Source: Hyperoodon ampullatus
Taxonomy: Eukaryota > Chordata > Mammalia > Artiodactyla > Ziphiidae
Direction: 5' to 3'
Assembly (NCBI GenBank): GCA_949752795.1
Contig: OX457072.1
Coordinates: 124,001-188,000 of the forward strand
DNA: 64,000 bases
Each line of letters starts with the position of its first letter. Position 1 is the stretch's first letter. The position numbers and the translations under genes were made by a program. The notes below the pieces were generated by a model. That model worked only from the letters and a program-made list of their open reading frames with translations. It was not told where the DNA came from and did no database searches. Positions 1-9,910 of the stretch are shown piece after piece.

Positions 1-286
1 AAGATAATTTTTTGAGACTTGTCATGTCAGAAGATGCATTCATCACACTTTAATGTGTGATTGAAAATTTATATAGAATTTTAGGTTTGAAATTTTTTTT
101 CTTTAGAATTTTGAAGGCATTGCTTCATTGTCTTTTAGTTCCAGAGTTGCTATCAAGAAGCCTGAAGCTCTTCTCACTCTTGATCTTTTAAGTTTTTCTT
201 ATTGCTTGTTTTAAACTGATTGATTGTGATATGCCTAGGTGTGGTTTTCTGCTTGGAGTTTGTCAAGCTTCTTGGATCTGTGGTTT

Positions 287-795
287 GTCTGGGATCCCCA
301 AGCTCACTTCTGGGTTCAGTGATTTGCTAGGAAGACACTCAGAACTTAGCATACAGTCATGCTCACAGCTATGATTTATTACAGTGAAAAGATACAAAAG
401 TAAAATCAGCACTCTTCCAAGAGTCTTTTTCCAGTGGAGTCATACAGGGGATGCCTAACTGCTCCAGCAGTGAGTTTTGACAGTATATGTGCAGTGTTGT
501 CTGCCGGGGGTGCTCATCGGTGACTCAGTGCCAACGGTTTTTATCAGGGGAGCTCTCTGCCTAACATGTGCCAGAATTTCAGTTTTCAGGACGGAAAACA
601 GGTATTCAACATAAGCCATATTGTTTGCACAGTTTAGGCACAGGGAGATACCCTTATCATTTAGGGAATGATGGGAATCATCCTGAAATCTAAGTTCCCA
701 GAGGTAGGCAAGGACCAACATTGTAAGCAAGGCTTTCTAGGGATACCTGTCTCAGGTCTGCTAAGTTAACTCTCCTCTTCACATGGGTTCAAAGG
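287..795 (-). mobile_element. LTR-like insertion inside the old L1
   Basis: L1-like text stops near 'ggatctgtggtttgtctg' and resumes near 'catcacatttggagag', so about 500 bases are foreign. The insert contains 'atgatttattacagtg', whose reverse complement holds an AATAAA signal, as expected of an LTR in antisense. Its left end shares phrasing with the block at 54440-54975 ('agtgatttg', 'agga'), which suggests one LTR family. No TSD is clear and the family is unnamed. Confidence 0.45.
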
Positions 796-1128
796 TTTCA
801 TCACATTTGGAGAGTTTTTTGCCTTTATTCAACACTTTTTTTTTCTGACTCCCTGTTCCTTTCCTTCTGTGACTCCAATTATATGTATATTAATTAGGCT
901 CCTTGATGTCGCGTCATGTATTATCGACTTTGTGCTCATTTTTTCCCCTCTCTGTTTCATTTTGAGTGGTTTCTATTGCTATACCTTCAAGTTTGATAAT
1001 CTTTTCTTCCTGTAGTGTCTAATCTGCTGTTAATACTATCCAGTGTATTTGTCAGCTCTAAAAGTTTGATATGTCATTTTATCTTGTCCATGTCTCTCCT
1101 TAACACGATCATACATTTGTCTGTGTTT

Positions 1129-1340
1129 TTTTTTTTTTTTTTTTTTTTGCGGTACGTGGGCCTCTAAGTGCTGTGGCCTCTTCCGTTGCAGAGGACAGGC
1201 TCCAGACGCGCAGGCTCAGCAGCCATGGCTCACGGGCCCAGCCGCTCCGCGGCATGTGGGATCCTCCCAGACCGGGGCACGATCCCGTGTCCCCTGCATC
1301 GGCTGGCGGACTCTCAGCCACTGCGCCACCAGGGAAGCCC
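1129..1340 (-). mobile_element. CHR-2-type SINE
   Basis: This is a tRNA-derived Pol III retroposon. In its own direction it starts 'gggcttccctggtggcgcag', with an A-box-like 'tggcgcagtgg' and a B-box-like 'gggttcg' further in, then a GC-rich body and an A tail (a T run here). The TSD 'ttgtctgtgttt' lies at 1117-1128 and 1341-1352. The copy is complete. The host sequence is the old antisense L1, so this insertion is younger. Confidence 0.95.
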
Positions 1341-2245
1341 TTGTCTGTGTTTTGAACATAAAGAGTATAATAGTTGTTTTAATGGCTTTTTCTGTAAATC
1401 TGTCATCTGTGTAATTTCTGTGTCTGTTTCTATTGATTGGTATTTCTTTTCATTATGGGTTGTATTTTTCTGCTTCTTTACATGCCCAGAAATTTTTGAG
1501 TAGATACCTAATATTTTGAATTCTATGTTGTTGGGTGCTGGATTTTTAAAAAATTTATTTTAATTTTGGCTTTGTTCTGTGGTGCAGTTACCTGGAAACA
1601 GTTTCATCCTTTTAGGTGTTGCTTTATGATTTATTAGGTGGGTCTGGGGAAGTACACAGTCTTATATCCCACTACTGAAGCAAGACCTTCCTGAGGTCTG
1701 TGTAATTCTCTGAATTATGGTTTTTTTCCAGTCAGGTTAACGGTTACAGTTTCCTGACCCTGTGTGAATAGTGGGCACTGTTCTTCTAATACTTCCCAAT
1801 GGTTCTTTCGCTGGTCTAGTGTAGCTTCTTCATATGCACATGCTGATCAGTGCTCTGCTGTATACCTAAGGGGGATGATTGGGGTTCTCTGTGCCACTCG
1901 GGCTCTTCTGGTACTCTGTGCTGTGACCTCTGGCTACTTTTGTCTCCATGGACTCTCAGCTCTGTCTCTTCAACTCAGGGAGCTCACCAGGTTCCACCTC
2001 AGTTTTCCCTCCCTACTGTGTGGTTTGGAAATTCTCTCAAGAAAGTAAGCTGGGGCAATTATAGAGCTCAATTCGTTGTTTCCCAGCTTTCAGGGGTTAG
2101 TGTTCTTCTTGCCTGATGTCCCATTCTTGAAAACCATTGTTTCAAGTATTTTGTCTCTTTTCTTTTCTTTTCTTTTTGGTTGTTTCAGGCAGGAGGATAA
2201 ATCCATTCCCTGTTATTCCATCATGGCCATCAACCTGATCTTTCC

Positions 2246-2568
2246 AGGCAGTCCAGCACATGAAAAGATGCTCATCATCATTAGTCATTAGGGACATGCA
2301 AATCAAAACCATAATGAGATATTACTATATACCCATTAGTATGGCTGTTATCCATAAATGGGAAAAAAATGTTGAGGGGGCTTCCCTGGTGGCGCAGAGG
2401 TTGAGAGTCCGCCTGCCGATGCAGGGGACGCGGGTTCGTGCCCCGGTCTGGGAGGATCCCGCGTGCCGCGGAGCGGCTGGGCCCGTGAGCTATGGCCGCT
2501 GAGCCTGCGCGTCCGGAGCCTGTGCTCCGCAACGGGAAAGGCCGCAACAGTGAGAGGCCCACATACCA

Positions 2569-2605
<37 letters not shown>

Positions 2606-2900
2606 TTGAGGATGTGGAGAAATTGGAACCCTTGTGCACTACTGGTGGGAATGTAAAGTGATGCAGCCACTGTGGAAAACAGTTTGGTGGTTTCTCAAAA
2701 GTTAAAAATAGAATTACCATATGACCTAGTAATTTTGCTTCTGGACATATACCCAAAAGAATTGAAAGCAGGGACTCAGACACTTGTACATTGATGTTCA
2801 TAGCAGCATTATTCACAATGGCCAAATGGTGGAAACAACCCAGATATCCATCAACAGATGAACGAATAAACAAAATGTGTGTGTATGTATATTGTCTACT
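2246..2900 (+). mobile_element. Old L1 ORF2 C-terminal fragment
   Basis: The sequence follows the conserved end of L1 ORF2: 'catgcaaatcaaaaccataa' near 2300, 'ggtgggaatgtaaa' near 2645, 'ccatatgacc' near 2718 and 'cagatatccatcaacag' near 2842. Several stops break the frame. A SINE at 2378-2598 splits it, and LTR-like blocks begin near 2898. The same L1 text seems to resume at 4050. Confidence 0.8.
2378..2598 (+). mobile_element. CHR-2-type SINE in L1 ORF2
   Basis: A complete copy with a long A tail of over 30 bases, which suggests youth. The TSD is 'aaatgttgagg', found just before the SINE (about 2367-2377) and again after the tail (2601-2611). Removing the SINE and one TSD restores continuous L1 text. 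Confidence 0.95.
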
Positions 2901-3330
2901 AAAAAAATATTCACAGCATAAAAGTTGAGAGTTATATTTTATTCGGCAGGAATTTTTAGGACTTCAAGCCCGGGAGGCAGCATCTCAGGTAACCCCGAGA
3001 GAACTGCTCCGAGGAGGCGGGGGGGGAGCCTGGTTATATTGGAGTTTTGCAACCAAGGGCAGGTGGTTAGAACGTCAAAAGATTATTTTTAATTAAAGAA
3101 AGCTAGGTATCTCATGTTAAGGAATTTAACACTTTTCTATGTATGGGAAGATGAAAGAGTCTGGGCACGCTGAAATCGTTCCTTTGATGTATACCTCAGC
3201 TGTCTGGGGCCAGTATCCTGTGTTTTCATATCCTGAGTTCCCTCAGAGCTCACCACCTCACCATAGGCTGGTGGCTGCAATCACTGATGACTGTGACATC
3301 CTTTGTTTACTGATATTCAGTCAGTATTCC
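2898..3330 (-). mobile_element. LTR-like block, antisense
   Basis: About 430 bases not shared with the L1 on its left. Near 2937 'atattttattcggcagg' gives an AATAAA signal on the minus strand, and the following 'gacttcaagcccgggagg' is GC-rich as in many R/U5 regions. It interrupts the L1 between 2900 and 4050 together with the next LTR. Ends and family are uncertain. It could instead be the internal 3' part of the neighbouring endogenous retrovirus. Confidence 0.4.
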
Positions 3331-3393
3331 ATTTCTCAACATGTATGTATATATATGTATGTTTTTGTATATATATCTACATATATATATGTA
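3331..3393. repeat. AT-rich TA/TG simple repeat
   Basis: A low-complexity stretch of 'tatatgtatg'-type units sits directly beside the LTR that begins at 3394. Confidence 0.7.
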
Positions 3394-4049
3394 TGTTACT
3401 GAACCAAAGTTGGGTCCACTTGCCCACGTGTACTAAAGCCAATCTATTGACACTGGCTTGTGGTGAGGGAAAATACAGTGTTTATTGCATGGCGCCCCAA
3501 CATGGAGCTGAGCAAGGAGAACAGGTGGCGCCCAACATGGGGCTGAGCAAGGAGAACAGGTGGCTCATGCTCAAAAGACCCAGACTCCCCAAAGGCTTTC
3601 AGGGAAAAGTTCTTAAAGACAGGGTGAGCGAGAGGGTTGCAGGGTGCCTGATCAGCTTGTGGACATTTTTCTGATTGGTTGGTGGTAAAGTAATCAGGAG
3701 TCACATCAACCTTCTGGTTCCATCCAGTCTGGGGCCTGTGTGCTTATGGTCAGCGTGCAGCTCACTTATTCCACCTGTTGGGGGTTTCAGTGTCAGCAGA
3801 ACAGCTTAAGGACATGGCTCAGCATGTTATCTATAGCTGTTGTGGAAGAACTAAAGGCTCTTCACTTTGTTTAATGGCTAAACTATTATTATTTTATTTT
3901 GCTTGACTGTTTTGCTTTGTTTCTCCATTATCTCACATCTCAAATTAAATGTGTTCTTTGGAACTTGGGGAAGTCCTAGGAGGCTAAAGCTTTCCTACAA
4001 ACAAGAGGCAGGGTACTCAGCAGGGTCCTGCTCTGTTTCCCGTACAACA
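3394..4049 (-). mobile_element. Solo LTR of an endogenous retrovirus, antisense
   Basis: The 656-bp block starts TGTTACTG and ends CGTACAACA, so both strands show the TG...CA termini of an LTR. On the minus strand 'gcaataaacactg' (near 3480) is a likely polyadenylation signal placed close to the element's 3' end. It holds a 36-bp tandem duplication at 3490-3560. No retroviral genes flank it, so it looks like a solo LTR. A TSD of 4-6 bases was sought at the edges but is not visible. Orientation rests on the AATAAA position. Confidence 0.65.
3490..3560. repeat. Two-copy 36/35-bp tandem duplication in the LTR
   Basis: Unit 1 (3490-3525) and unit 2 (3526-3560) both read 'tggcgccc', then 'aacatgg', then 'gctgagcaaggagaacagg', with one inserted C and one G/A change between them. 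The first 18 bases of unit 2 closely resemble the retroviral lysine-tRNA (Lys1,2) primer-binding-site consensus. Confidence 0.85.
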
Positions 4050-4140
4050 GGCTATTATTCAGCATTCAAAAGGAATGAAATTTTGATACATGGCACAATG
4101 TGGATGAAACTTGAAAACATTAAGGTATGTAAATTTTTTA
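4050..4140 (+). mobile_element. Old L1 fragment, probable continuation of 2246-2900
   Basis: 'gctattattcagcattcaaa' and 'aaaaggaatgaaat', then 'tggatgaaacttgaaaacat', match the L1 ORF2 3' end that normally follows the text lost at 2900. The intervening 1.15 kb is LTR-derived. A SINE follows immediately. Confidence 0.65.
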
Positions 4141-4350
4141 AAATTTTTTATTTTTTTCGTGGTACGTGGGCCTCTCACCTTTGCGGCCTCTCCCGTTGCG
4201 GAGCACAGGCTCCGGACGCACAGGCCCAGCGGCCATGGCTCACGGGCCCAGCCACTCCGTGGCATGTGGGTTCCTCCCGGACCGGGGCATGAACCTGTGT
4301 CCCCTGCATCGGCAGGCGAACTCCCAACCGCTGCGCCACCAGGGAAGCCC
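4141..4350 (-). mobile_element. CHR-2-type SINE
   Basis: A complete copy with a short T-rich tail side. The TSD 'atgtaaatttttt' lies at 4127-4139 and 4352-4364. It is inserted in L1-like sequence. Confidence 0.93.
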
Positions 4351-4364
4351 CATGTAAATTTTTT

Positions 4365-4800
4365 TCTTGGCTTGTTTTTAGGGGAAATATTCTGTCACTT
4401 AAGGATATACTTATCCTTTGAAAGCTGCTGTAAATAACCACTTCTGAAGGACTGTAATGCTGCATGGTAGAGATGCCGGGTGGTAAACTGAGAGTATTTA
4501 CTAACTCAGCAAACTCTTGCATACAGGTTTTGTAGTGCTTGCAATTCAAGTTTATACCTTGTTAAAATTACAAATTACAGTATGACACATACTTTTCAGG
4601 GTTGCTCTTGAATAATAGAGTTGAGTTATAAGAAGTGAGTGGCAAGCCTCCATAGTTCTCCAAAATGTGAACAGTGTGTCTCTGGGTGGTAGGATTATTG
4701 GAGAAGTTTATTTTCTTTTTTGCTATATTTATTTCATAATTAAAAAAAAAACAAAAACACAACAGTCATTGGCTTTCCCCTCAAGGAAGACAGAGAATCA
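4365..4800. other. Mostly unassigned; possible L1 3'UTR piece near 4680-4760
   Basis: I see no gene. 'gtctctgggtggtaggatta' and the following T-rich run near 4680-4740 resemble the 3'UTR of old L1 elements in sense. The rest is unassigned. Confidence 0.35.
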
Positions 4801-5330
4801 AATCACGTATAGTGAACATATACTGGGCCTTACATTGTACTAATTGCTTTATGTAAGTGTATTAGTCCCTTTGAGCTGCTGTAGCAAAAATACTACCGAC
4901 TGGGTGGCTTAAGCAACAGAAATTTATTTCTGACAGTTTTGGAGGCTGGGAAGTTCCACCATCTAGGAGCCAGGAGATACGGTTTCTGCTGAGGATCCAT
5001 AGCTATCTTCTCAGTGTGTCCTCAAATGATGGAGTGGGCGAGGAGTCTCCCTGGGGCCTTTTCATAAGGGCATTAATCCCACTCAAGAGGGCTACACCCA
5101 AAGGCTTCACTCCCAGATACCGTCACATTGGGGATTAGGTTTCAACATGCAGTTTATAGCAGTACATTTTCCATTTGAGCCTTAAAACAGTCTTGTGAAG
5201 TCAATGCTGTTATGCCCAATTTTCAGACAGGAAACTGTGTTAGAAAATTATGTGACTGTGACCAAGTTATGTAGTAAACAAGGCAGCTGTGAAACCTTGC
5301 AACAGAAGTATTCAGGTGTCGTTTGAATGC
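4800..5330 (-). mobile_element. MIR SINE split by a MaLR LTR
   Basis: The left part (4800-4856, 'cttacattgtactaattgct') and the right part (5163-5330, 'ttttcagacaggaaactg') are the two halves of one antisense MIR. An LTR at 4857-5162 separates them. 'cagacaggaaactg' corresponds to the conserved MIR core. Confidence 0.6.
4857..5162 (-). mobile_element. MaLR-group LTR (MLT1/MST-like), antisense
   Basis: It begins 'gtattagtccctttgagctg' and continues 'ctgggtggcttaagcaacag', the reverse complement of the 3' end of MaLR LTRs. At about 300 bp it is near full length. It sits inside a MIR, so it is the younger of the two. Confidence 0.75.
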
Positions 5331-5357
5331 CTCAGAATCTACATAGATTGCTTTCTT

Positions 5358-5570
5358 TCTTTTTTTTTTTTTTTTTTTGTGGTACGCGGGCTTCTCACTG
5401 TTGTGGCCTCTCCCGTTGCGGAGCACAGGCTCCGGACGCGGAGGCCCAGCGGCCATGGCTCACGGGCCCAGCCCCTCCGCGGCATGTGGGATCCTCCCGG
5501 ACCGGCGCACGAACCCATGTTCCCTGCATCGGCAGGCAGACTCTCATCCACTGTGCCACCAGGGAAGCCC
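5358..5570 (-). mobile_element. CHR-2-type SINE
   Basis: A complete copy with a T run at its left end. The TSD 'tagattgctttctt' lies at 5344-5357 and 5571-5584, a perfect 14-base pair of direct repeats. Confidence 0.96.
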
Positions 5571-5589
5571 TAGATTGCTTTCTTATATT

Positions 5590-6415
5590 GGAAGAAGCTT
5601 GCACATGGGCAGAACTTTGAAAGATATGGTCATAGAAAAGAGAAGATCTTGGCTTACTTTGTATTTAAAAATTCAAGACTTCTCTATGTAGTTTCTCATT
5701 AAGTATACTTGTCTTTATTAATAGTCATGTATGTTAAAAATATAACATACTACGTTGTCATTGAAAAGTGACTCAAAAAATGGATTTCTCCAAGCAGGCA
5801 TTGGGAGGCATTCCTATAATGTGGGAATTGTGGTTTGCCTAATCATAGCAGTGTTCTCTATGACCTTAACTCCTGCCTCCTTTTCTTCCTTTCTTTCCTC
5901 ATACAGGAACAAAGATTCAATTATTTTCCTTATTTTCTTCAAGCTGCTAACTCTTAAATCTTTTTCTAATGCCCTTGGTGTCCTGAATTCCTTGGGGGTT
6001 TCCAGCTGCCTGATGACATCTTTGTGTGGATGTCCTAAAGTTACTGCAAGTCTAAGAGCCTGAAGTCCTGTCCCTCTTCCTTTTAACCCAGGCTCATCCT
6101 TTTCATGCGTTTTTGGTCCTAGTTCATCCTTTTTCTTTTTCACTGCCTGAATCTATTCATTATCAGGTCATGCAGATTTGGCCTCAAAACCACAGCATCC
6201 CCACCACTTCTGCCCTAAATTGGGCCCTCTCATCTGTTGTCCGTTTTGTTTCAGTTGCTTCATAACTGATTTCGTAGCTTACATCTTTTTGTTAGATTCA
6301 TCGTAGTAAACATTATGACATTATCATTCACTTATTGAAACACTTTCCAATGGTACCCCATTGCCTGAAAGTCAAGGTCCATGTAACTTGACCTTTACAG
6401 TTTAGCCTCAGGCCC
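5590..6415. other. Unassigned, with possible old LINE (L2-like) text
   Basis: No gene found. The segment near 6000-6410 ('tgcctgaaagtcaaggtcc', 'tgacctttacagttt') has the feel of L2 3' sequence, but I cannot fix limits or orientation. Confidence 0.3.
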
Positions 6416-6417
6416 TT

Positions 6418-7150
6418 AAAATGAATGAGGTGGAGTATATACTATATGATCATCTTTATATAAAATTCTAAAAAGTGCAGATGATTCTATAGTGAGAAAG
6501 CAGGTCAGTGGTTTATTGGGAATGAGGGTAGAGGAGACGGATGGATTACAGTGGGACATGAGGAAAGTTCTGGGGGTGATGGAAATGTTTATCTTGATTA
6601 TGGTAATATTTTCACAGGAGTGTACATATGTCAAAACATTGAATAAATATGTGTAGTTTAGTGTGCTTAAGTTTTATACTTCAATAAAATTGATAAAACA
6701 TTTTGTAAAGTATAAGAAAGATGTAGGGGCCTCCCTGGTGGCGCAGTGGTTGAGAGTCCGCCTGCCGATGCAGGGGACACGGGTTCGTGCCCCGGTCCGG
6801 GAGGATCCCACGTGCCGCAGAGCGGCTGGGCCCGTGGGCCATGGCCGCTGAGCCTGCACGTCCGGAGCCTGTGCTCCGCAACGGGAGAGGCCACAGCAGT
6901 GGGAGGCCCATGTAGCGCAAAAAAAAAAAAAAAAAAAAAAAGAAAGATGTAGGTCTATGTGCTTATGAAATAATATTCAAAATACTTTGTTAAATGACAA
7001 AAACAGGATATAGAATACTTGTGTAGGAAAATGGAAAGAATGTATGTTTATGTGGACTATCTCTGGATTGAGGAAACTTTTTTCTTGTTTGCTGTTTTGA
7101 ATTGTGAACCATGTACATATATTGCTTGCATTAAAAAAAATTTTAAAGGA
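6418..7150 (+). mobile_element. Old L1 3'UTR end, split by a SINE
   Basis: 'gatcatctttatataaaatt', 'ctatagtgagaaagcaggtc', 'tgggggtgatggaaatg' and 'acttcaataaaattgat' follow the order of an L1M-type 3'UTR with its polyadenylation signal. The SINE at 6728-6940 is inserted in it. More L1-like text follows to about 7150 ('gaattgtgaaccatgtacat'). Confidence 0.65.
6728..6940 (+). mobile_element. CHR-2-type SINE
   Basis: A complete copy with an A tail of about 23 bases. The TSD 'agaaagatgtagg' lies at 6715-6727 and 6941-6953. Confidence 0.96.
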
Positions 7151-7164
7151 CAGTTTACACTTCT

Positions 7165-8035
7165 GTCCAGAATATAGTGAGAACTTCTACAGAACAGTAA
7201 AGAAAAGATAAATAGCCCAATTGAAAATCAGGTGAAGCATAGGAAAGGGAAACCTGAATGACTAATGAGCATGTGAAAAGATGTTCAGTGTCACTAGTTG
7301 TATGAGAAGTGCAAATTAAAAATGAGATACTACATTTTCATCAGATTGCCAAAAAAAAAAAAAAAGTCCGACAGTGCCTAATGTCAGGAGTGTGGATCAG
7401 TAGGAATAGTTGCTGTTGGAATGTAAATTGGTACAGCCATTTTGTAATTTGGTAAATTCTAGTAAAGCTGAAGATGTTCATATTTTATCACCCCACAATT
7501 TTGTCTTAGATAAATATCCTTGACTTTTTTCAAAATGTGGCTTATGACCCATCATTGGATGCTGTAATTGATTCAGTGACTTAAAAATATAGTGGAATAA
7601 AATAGACTACATTAGAATGTATGACAGTAAGAGTATTTTTTGTGAAACTTTAGGTTCAGGTTTATTAGTATACATGTGTTGGATCACAATATGAATGTGT
7701 TTTACTGTGGTTCTTGACCAAAAAGTTTGAAAGCCGCTGTTCAGAGAAATTTTCACATATGCCCGAAGAAGATATGTACAAGAATATATGTTCAAGGACA
7801 TTTATTTTAGTATTGTTTATAAGAGAAAGAAACGTAGGAAAGTAACCTAATTTTCTGTGAACACATGCAAATTGTGGTACATTTGTATAGTGGAGAGCTG
7901 TAGCTACCATTATGGTTAATGCTGAGGAAGTTAGCCAGCTTGCCGAAGGCTGTGTGTAGTTTGATGCTACGTTACATGAAGTTTACAAACATGCAGAACA
8001 GTAGTACATACTGATAACGGGACAACCTTGGAGAA
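7165..8035 (+). mobile_element. Old, diverged L1 ORF2/3' fragment
   Basis: 'gcatgtgaaaagatgttcag' near 7268, 'ggaatgtaaattggtacagc' near 7420 and 'ggtacatttgtatagtgg' near 7877 are weathered L1 ORF2 C-terminal phrases in their normal order. A different element of about 220 bases interrupts at 7520-7745. Confidence 0.55.
7520..7745. mobile_element. Probable non-autonomous DNA transposon inside the L1
   Basis: The segment runs from 'tcaaaatgtggcttatgac' to 'agtttgaaagccgctgttc' and breaks the L1 text. Its right end, reverse-complemented, gives a 'cagcggctttcaaact'-like terminus typical of hAT-type short elements. The matching left terminus is eroded. The class is an inference. Confidence 0.35.
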
Positions 8036-8039
8036 GAGG

Positions 8040-8480
8040 GAGGTTTTCGCTAGACCCATTTTTCAAGTCCTAAGGTAAGGTCACTTTGCACCATCATTCC
8101 CTACAGTGCAGCTATGGAAATGGGCTTGTACTGTACTTGTGTTTGTGCTGGGACCATGCTTCCCATGGGCTGGTCCCAGCCATTGACTGAATATGCCAGG
8201 GTTGTGACACAGTCGCACAGAACCGCTCGAGGGATGGCTTTGAATTGAAGACAGCATCAGCCAAGCTAAAATCTCCTACAGCTGCACTGCAGTCAGAGAC
8301 TCTTCTACCCTGTCCTCTTTCCTTCTCCTCCTCCTTTCATAGTTGTCAGACCTGCGTTGTGGTCTTAAAGTTCTCCTTGACTCCTGCTTTCTCCCCTTTG
8401 TCCTTCACAGGTGTTTCCTCCAATAAATCTCTTCTGTAGCTGTTGCTGTCTTGGCATCTACCTTTCAGGAGACTTTAACT
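8040..8480 (+). other. Possible LTR 3' part; otherwise unassigned
   Basis: 'ctccaataaatctcttctgt' followed by 'gctgtcttggcatctacc' resembles the polyadenylation and U5 region of a mammalian ERVL-type LTR. Upstream text has no clear TG start. No coding frame is convincing. Confidence 0.3.
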
Positions 8481-9424
8481 CATATATCTGCATACCCTCT
8501 GCCCAGTATCTTACAGTCACATCAGCAGTTATTTCCTAATACTTCCCTATACTAATACCTAAAGCCATTCCCTTCTGTTCATTCAATATTTCAAGGAGGT
8601 CGGAAGAAGTAAAGTGTGACGTGCAGTTTTGGTAGACTTGCCTCTACTTAACGTTTGTTTGTCTTTGAATTTCTGTAGCAGCATGCCCTGAGAACATCTG
8701 GTGGTGAAGTGGGCCAGTGAGCCTAGGAAGGGGTGGCAGCCAATCAAGGCGTCAGTATCAACAAGTTACCATTGTGGGTAACTTAGTGCTGCTGGAAACC
8801 TCTGGAAGCATCAGAATTATCCCACCAGAGGGTCAGGGAAGCTGGGGTATTTATGTACAGATGCCTTCATTCCTTGGCTGAGGGCTGCTCCATGGTGGAG
8901 TTGGGAGATAAGAGTTTTTCCTAGTTTTTACAGACTACTGAACAGGTGGAAAAAATGGGTTCCAGCAGCCAGATGAAACCCTGATGCAAAGAAATGGGGG
9001 TGTTGGAAGTTGGAAATAGGGCCAGCATCACTGAAGACATAGGGGAGGAGTTGGGCATTGACAGGGTCAGCTACAGTGTTAAAATGAGCCATGCACATTG
9101 ACTAACATGGAGGGGGAAGACTTATATTAGGAATTTTATAACTATTACTTTGCTCTTCAGAAACAAAACCTCCCTTATATAACTCATGAGGCTATTACTT
9201 TTGCCTCTCATGCATGCTTGTAGAAATGGAATATATGGGGGTGGGGAGGATACTTACTCTACAGAAGAACTGTATTTTAACTGAGTGGGAAGCCTTGATT
9301 GTAATTCAGGTCTATCTTGAATCCCTTTCCCTGGGCGGAGTGAGGGATGTTTTTGAACTAGGAAACATATGCCTGTAAGCTTGATTCCACCAGTTCTCTG
9401 GAATAGAGTTCTACTAGTCCTATG
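8481..9424. other. Unassigned sequence
   Basis: Nothing recognisable as a gene, RNA or repeat. Confidence 0.5.
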
Positions 9425-9665
9425 TAAAGGCGACTGAACTCATAACAACAGCAACAGCTAATATTGTGAGTGCTTCTGATGTGGGGCTCTCCTCTAAGTG
9501 CTTTGCTATATACATTAGCTTATTTAAACCTCACAATAACTCCGTGAGGTGGGAGCTATTATCATCCCTGTTTTCCAGATGAGGACTCTAAAGCACGGAG
9601 AGATTAAGTAATTTTCCTGTGGTTATAAGTGACTGAACCTAGATTCTAACTCAGGTACTCTGGCT
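9425..9665 (-). mobile_element. MIR SINE
   Basis: The near-full-length antisense copy includes 'ctcacaataactccgtgagg', 'ttttccagatgaggactct' and 'gagattaagtaattttcc', which are the MIR core and tRNA-related part in reverse complement. Confidence 0.88.
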
Positions 9666-9689
9666 TCAGAGCTGTGGTCCTGACATTGT

Positions 9690-9910
9690 TACAGTGTCAA
9701 TTATAGTAGTAGCAATGATAACATTAATAACAATACAATAGCCCTGAGTTATTACTATATGCCGGGCACTTTGGTAAGTGCTGATCATGTTGTGTAGATG
9801 TAGTTATTAGCCCCATTTTACAGATGAGGGAATCGAGACATGGCCAGTAAATAGCAGAATGAGGTTCCAACTAATGTCGTCTGATCCCAAGTTCTCTTAA
9901 TTACTTATGT
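9690..9910 (-). mobile_element. MIR SINE, second copy
   Basis: 'ttactatatgccgggcactt', 'cccattttacagatgaggg' and 'agtaaatagcagaatgagg' are MIR features. It follows the previous MIR by about 25 bases in the same orientation, as a separate insertion. Confidence 0.8.

Larger units (their letters stand above)
1..2245 (-). mobile_element. Old L1 5' region (5'UTR and ORF1 side), antisense, interrupted
   Basis: T-rich text such as 'gagcttcttggatctgtgg'-like phrases, 'tctaatctgctgttaat' near 1020 and 'ctgttattccatcatggcc' near 2210 reads as the reverse complement of an ancient mammalian L1. The L1 5' end lies at the right edge, near 2245. The element is split by an LTR-like block at about 287-795 and by a SINE at 1129-1340. 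No open frame survives. The family was recognised by eye, so the subfamily is not assigned and the left limit lies outside the window. Confidence 0.55.

Noticed and set aside
2381..2450. tRNA gene in SINE heads
   Set aside because: A-box- and B-box-like motifs are present, but the sequence cannot fold into a full cloverleaf and is part of a dispersed SINE.
3394..4049. Full endogenous provirus
   Set aside because: Only LTR sequence is visible. No gag, pol or env reading frames or second matching LTR are found nearby.
5327..5620. Open frames of 60-148 codons across each CHR SINE (for example 5327-5620, 20544-21080, 26426-26872)
   Set aside because: The same peptide phrases recur at every SINE on both strands. 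They come from the GC-rich SINE body, not from genes.
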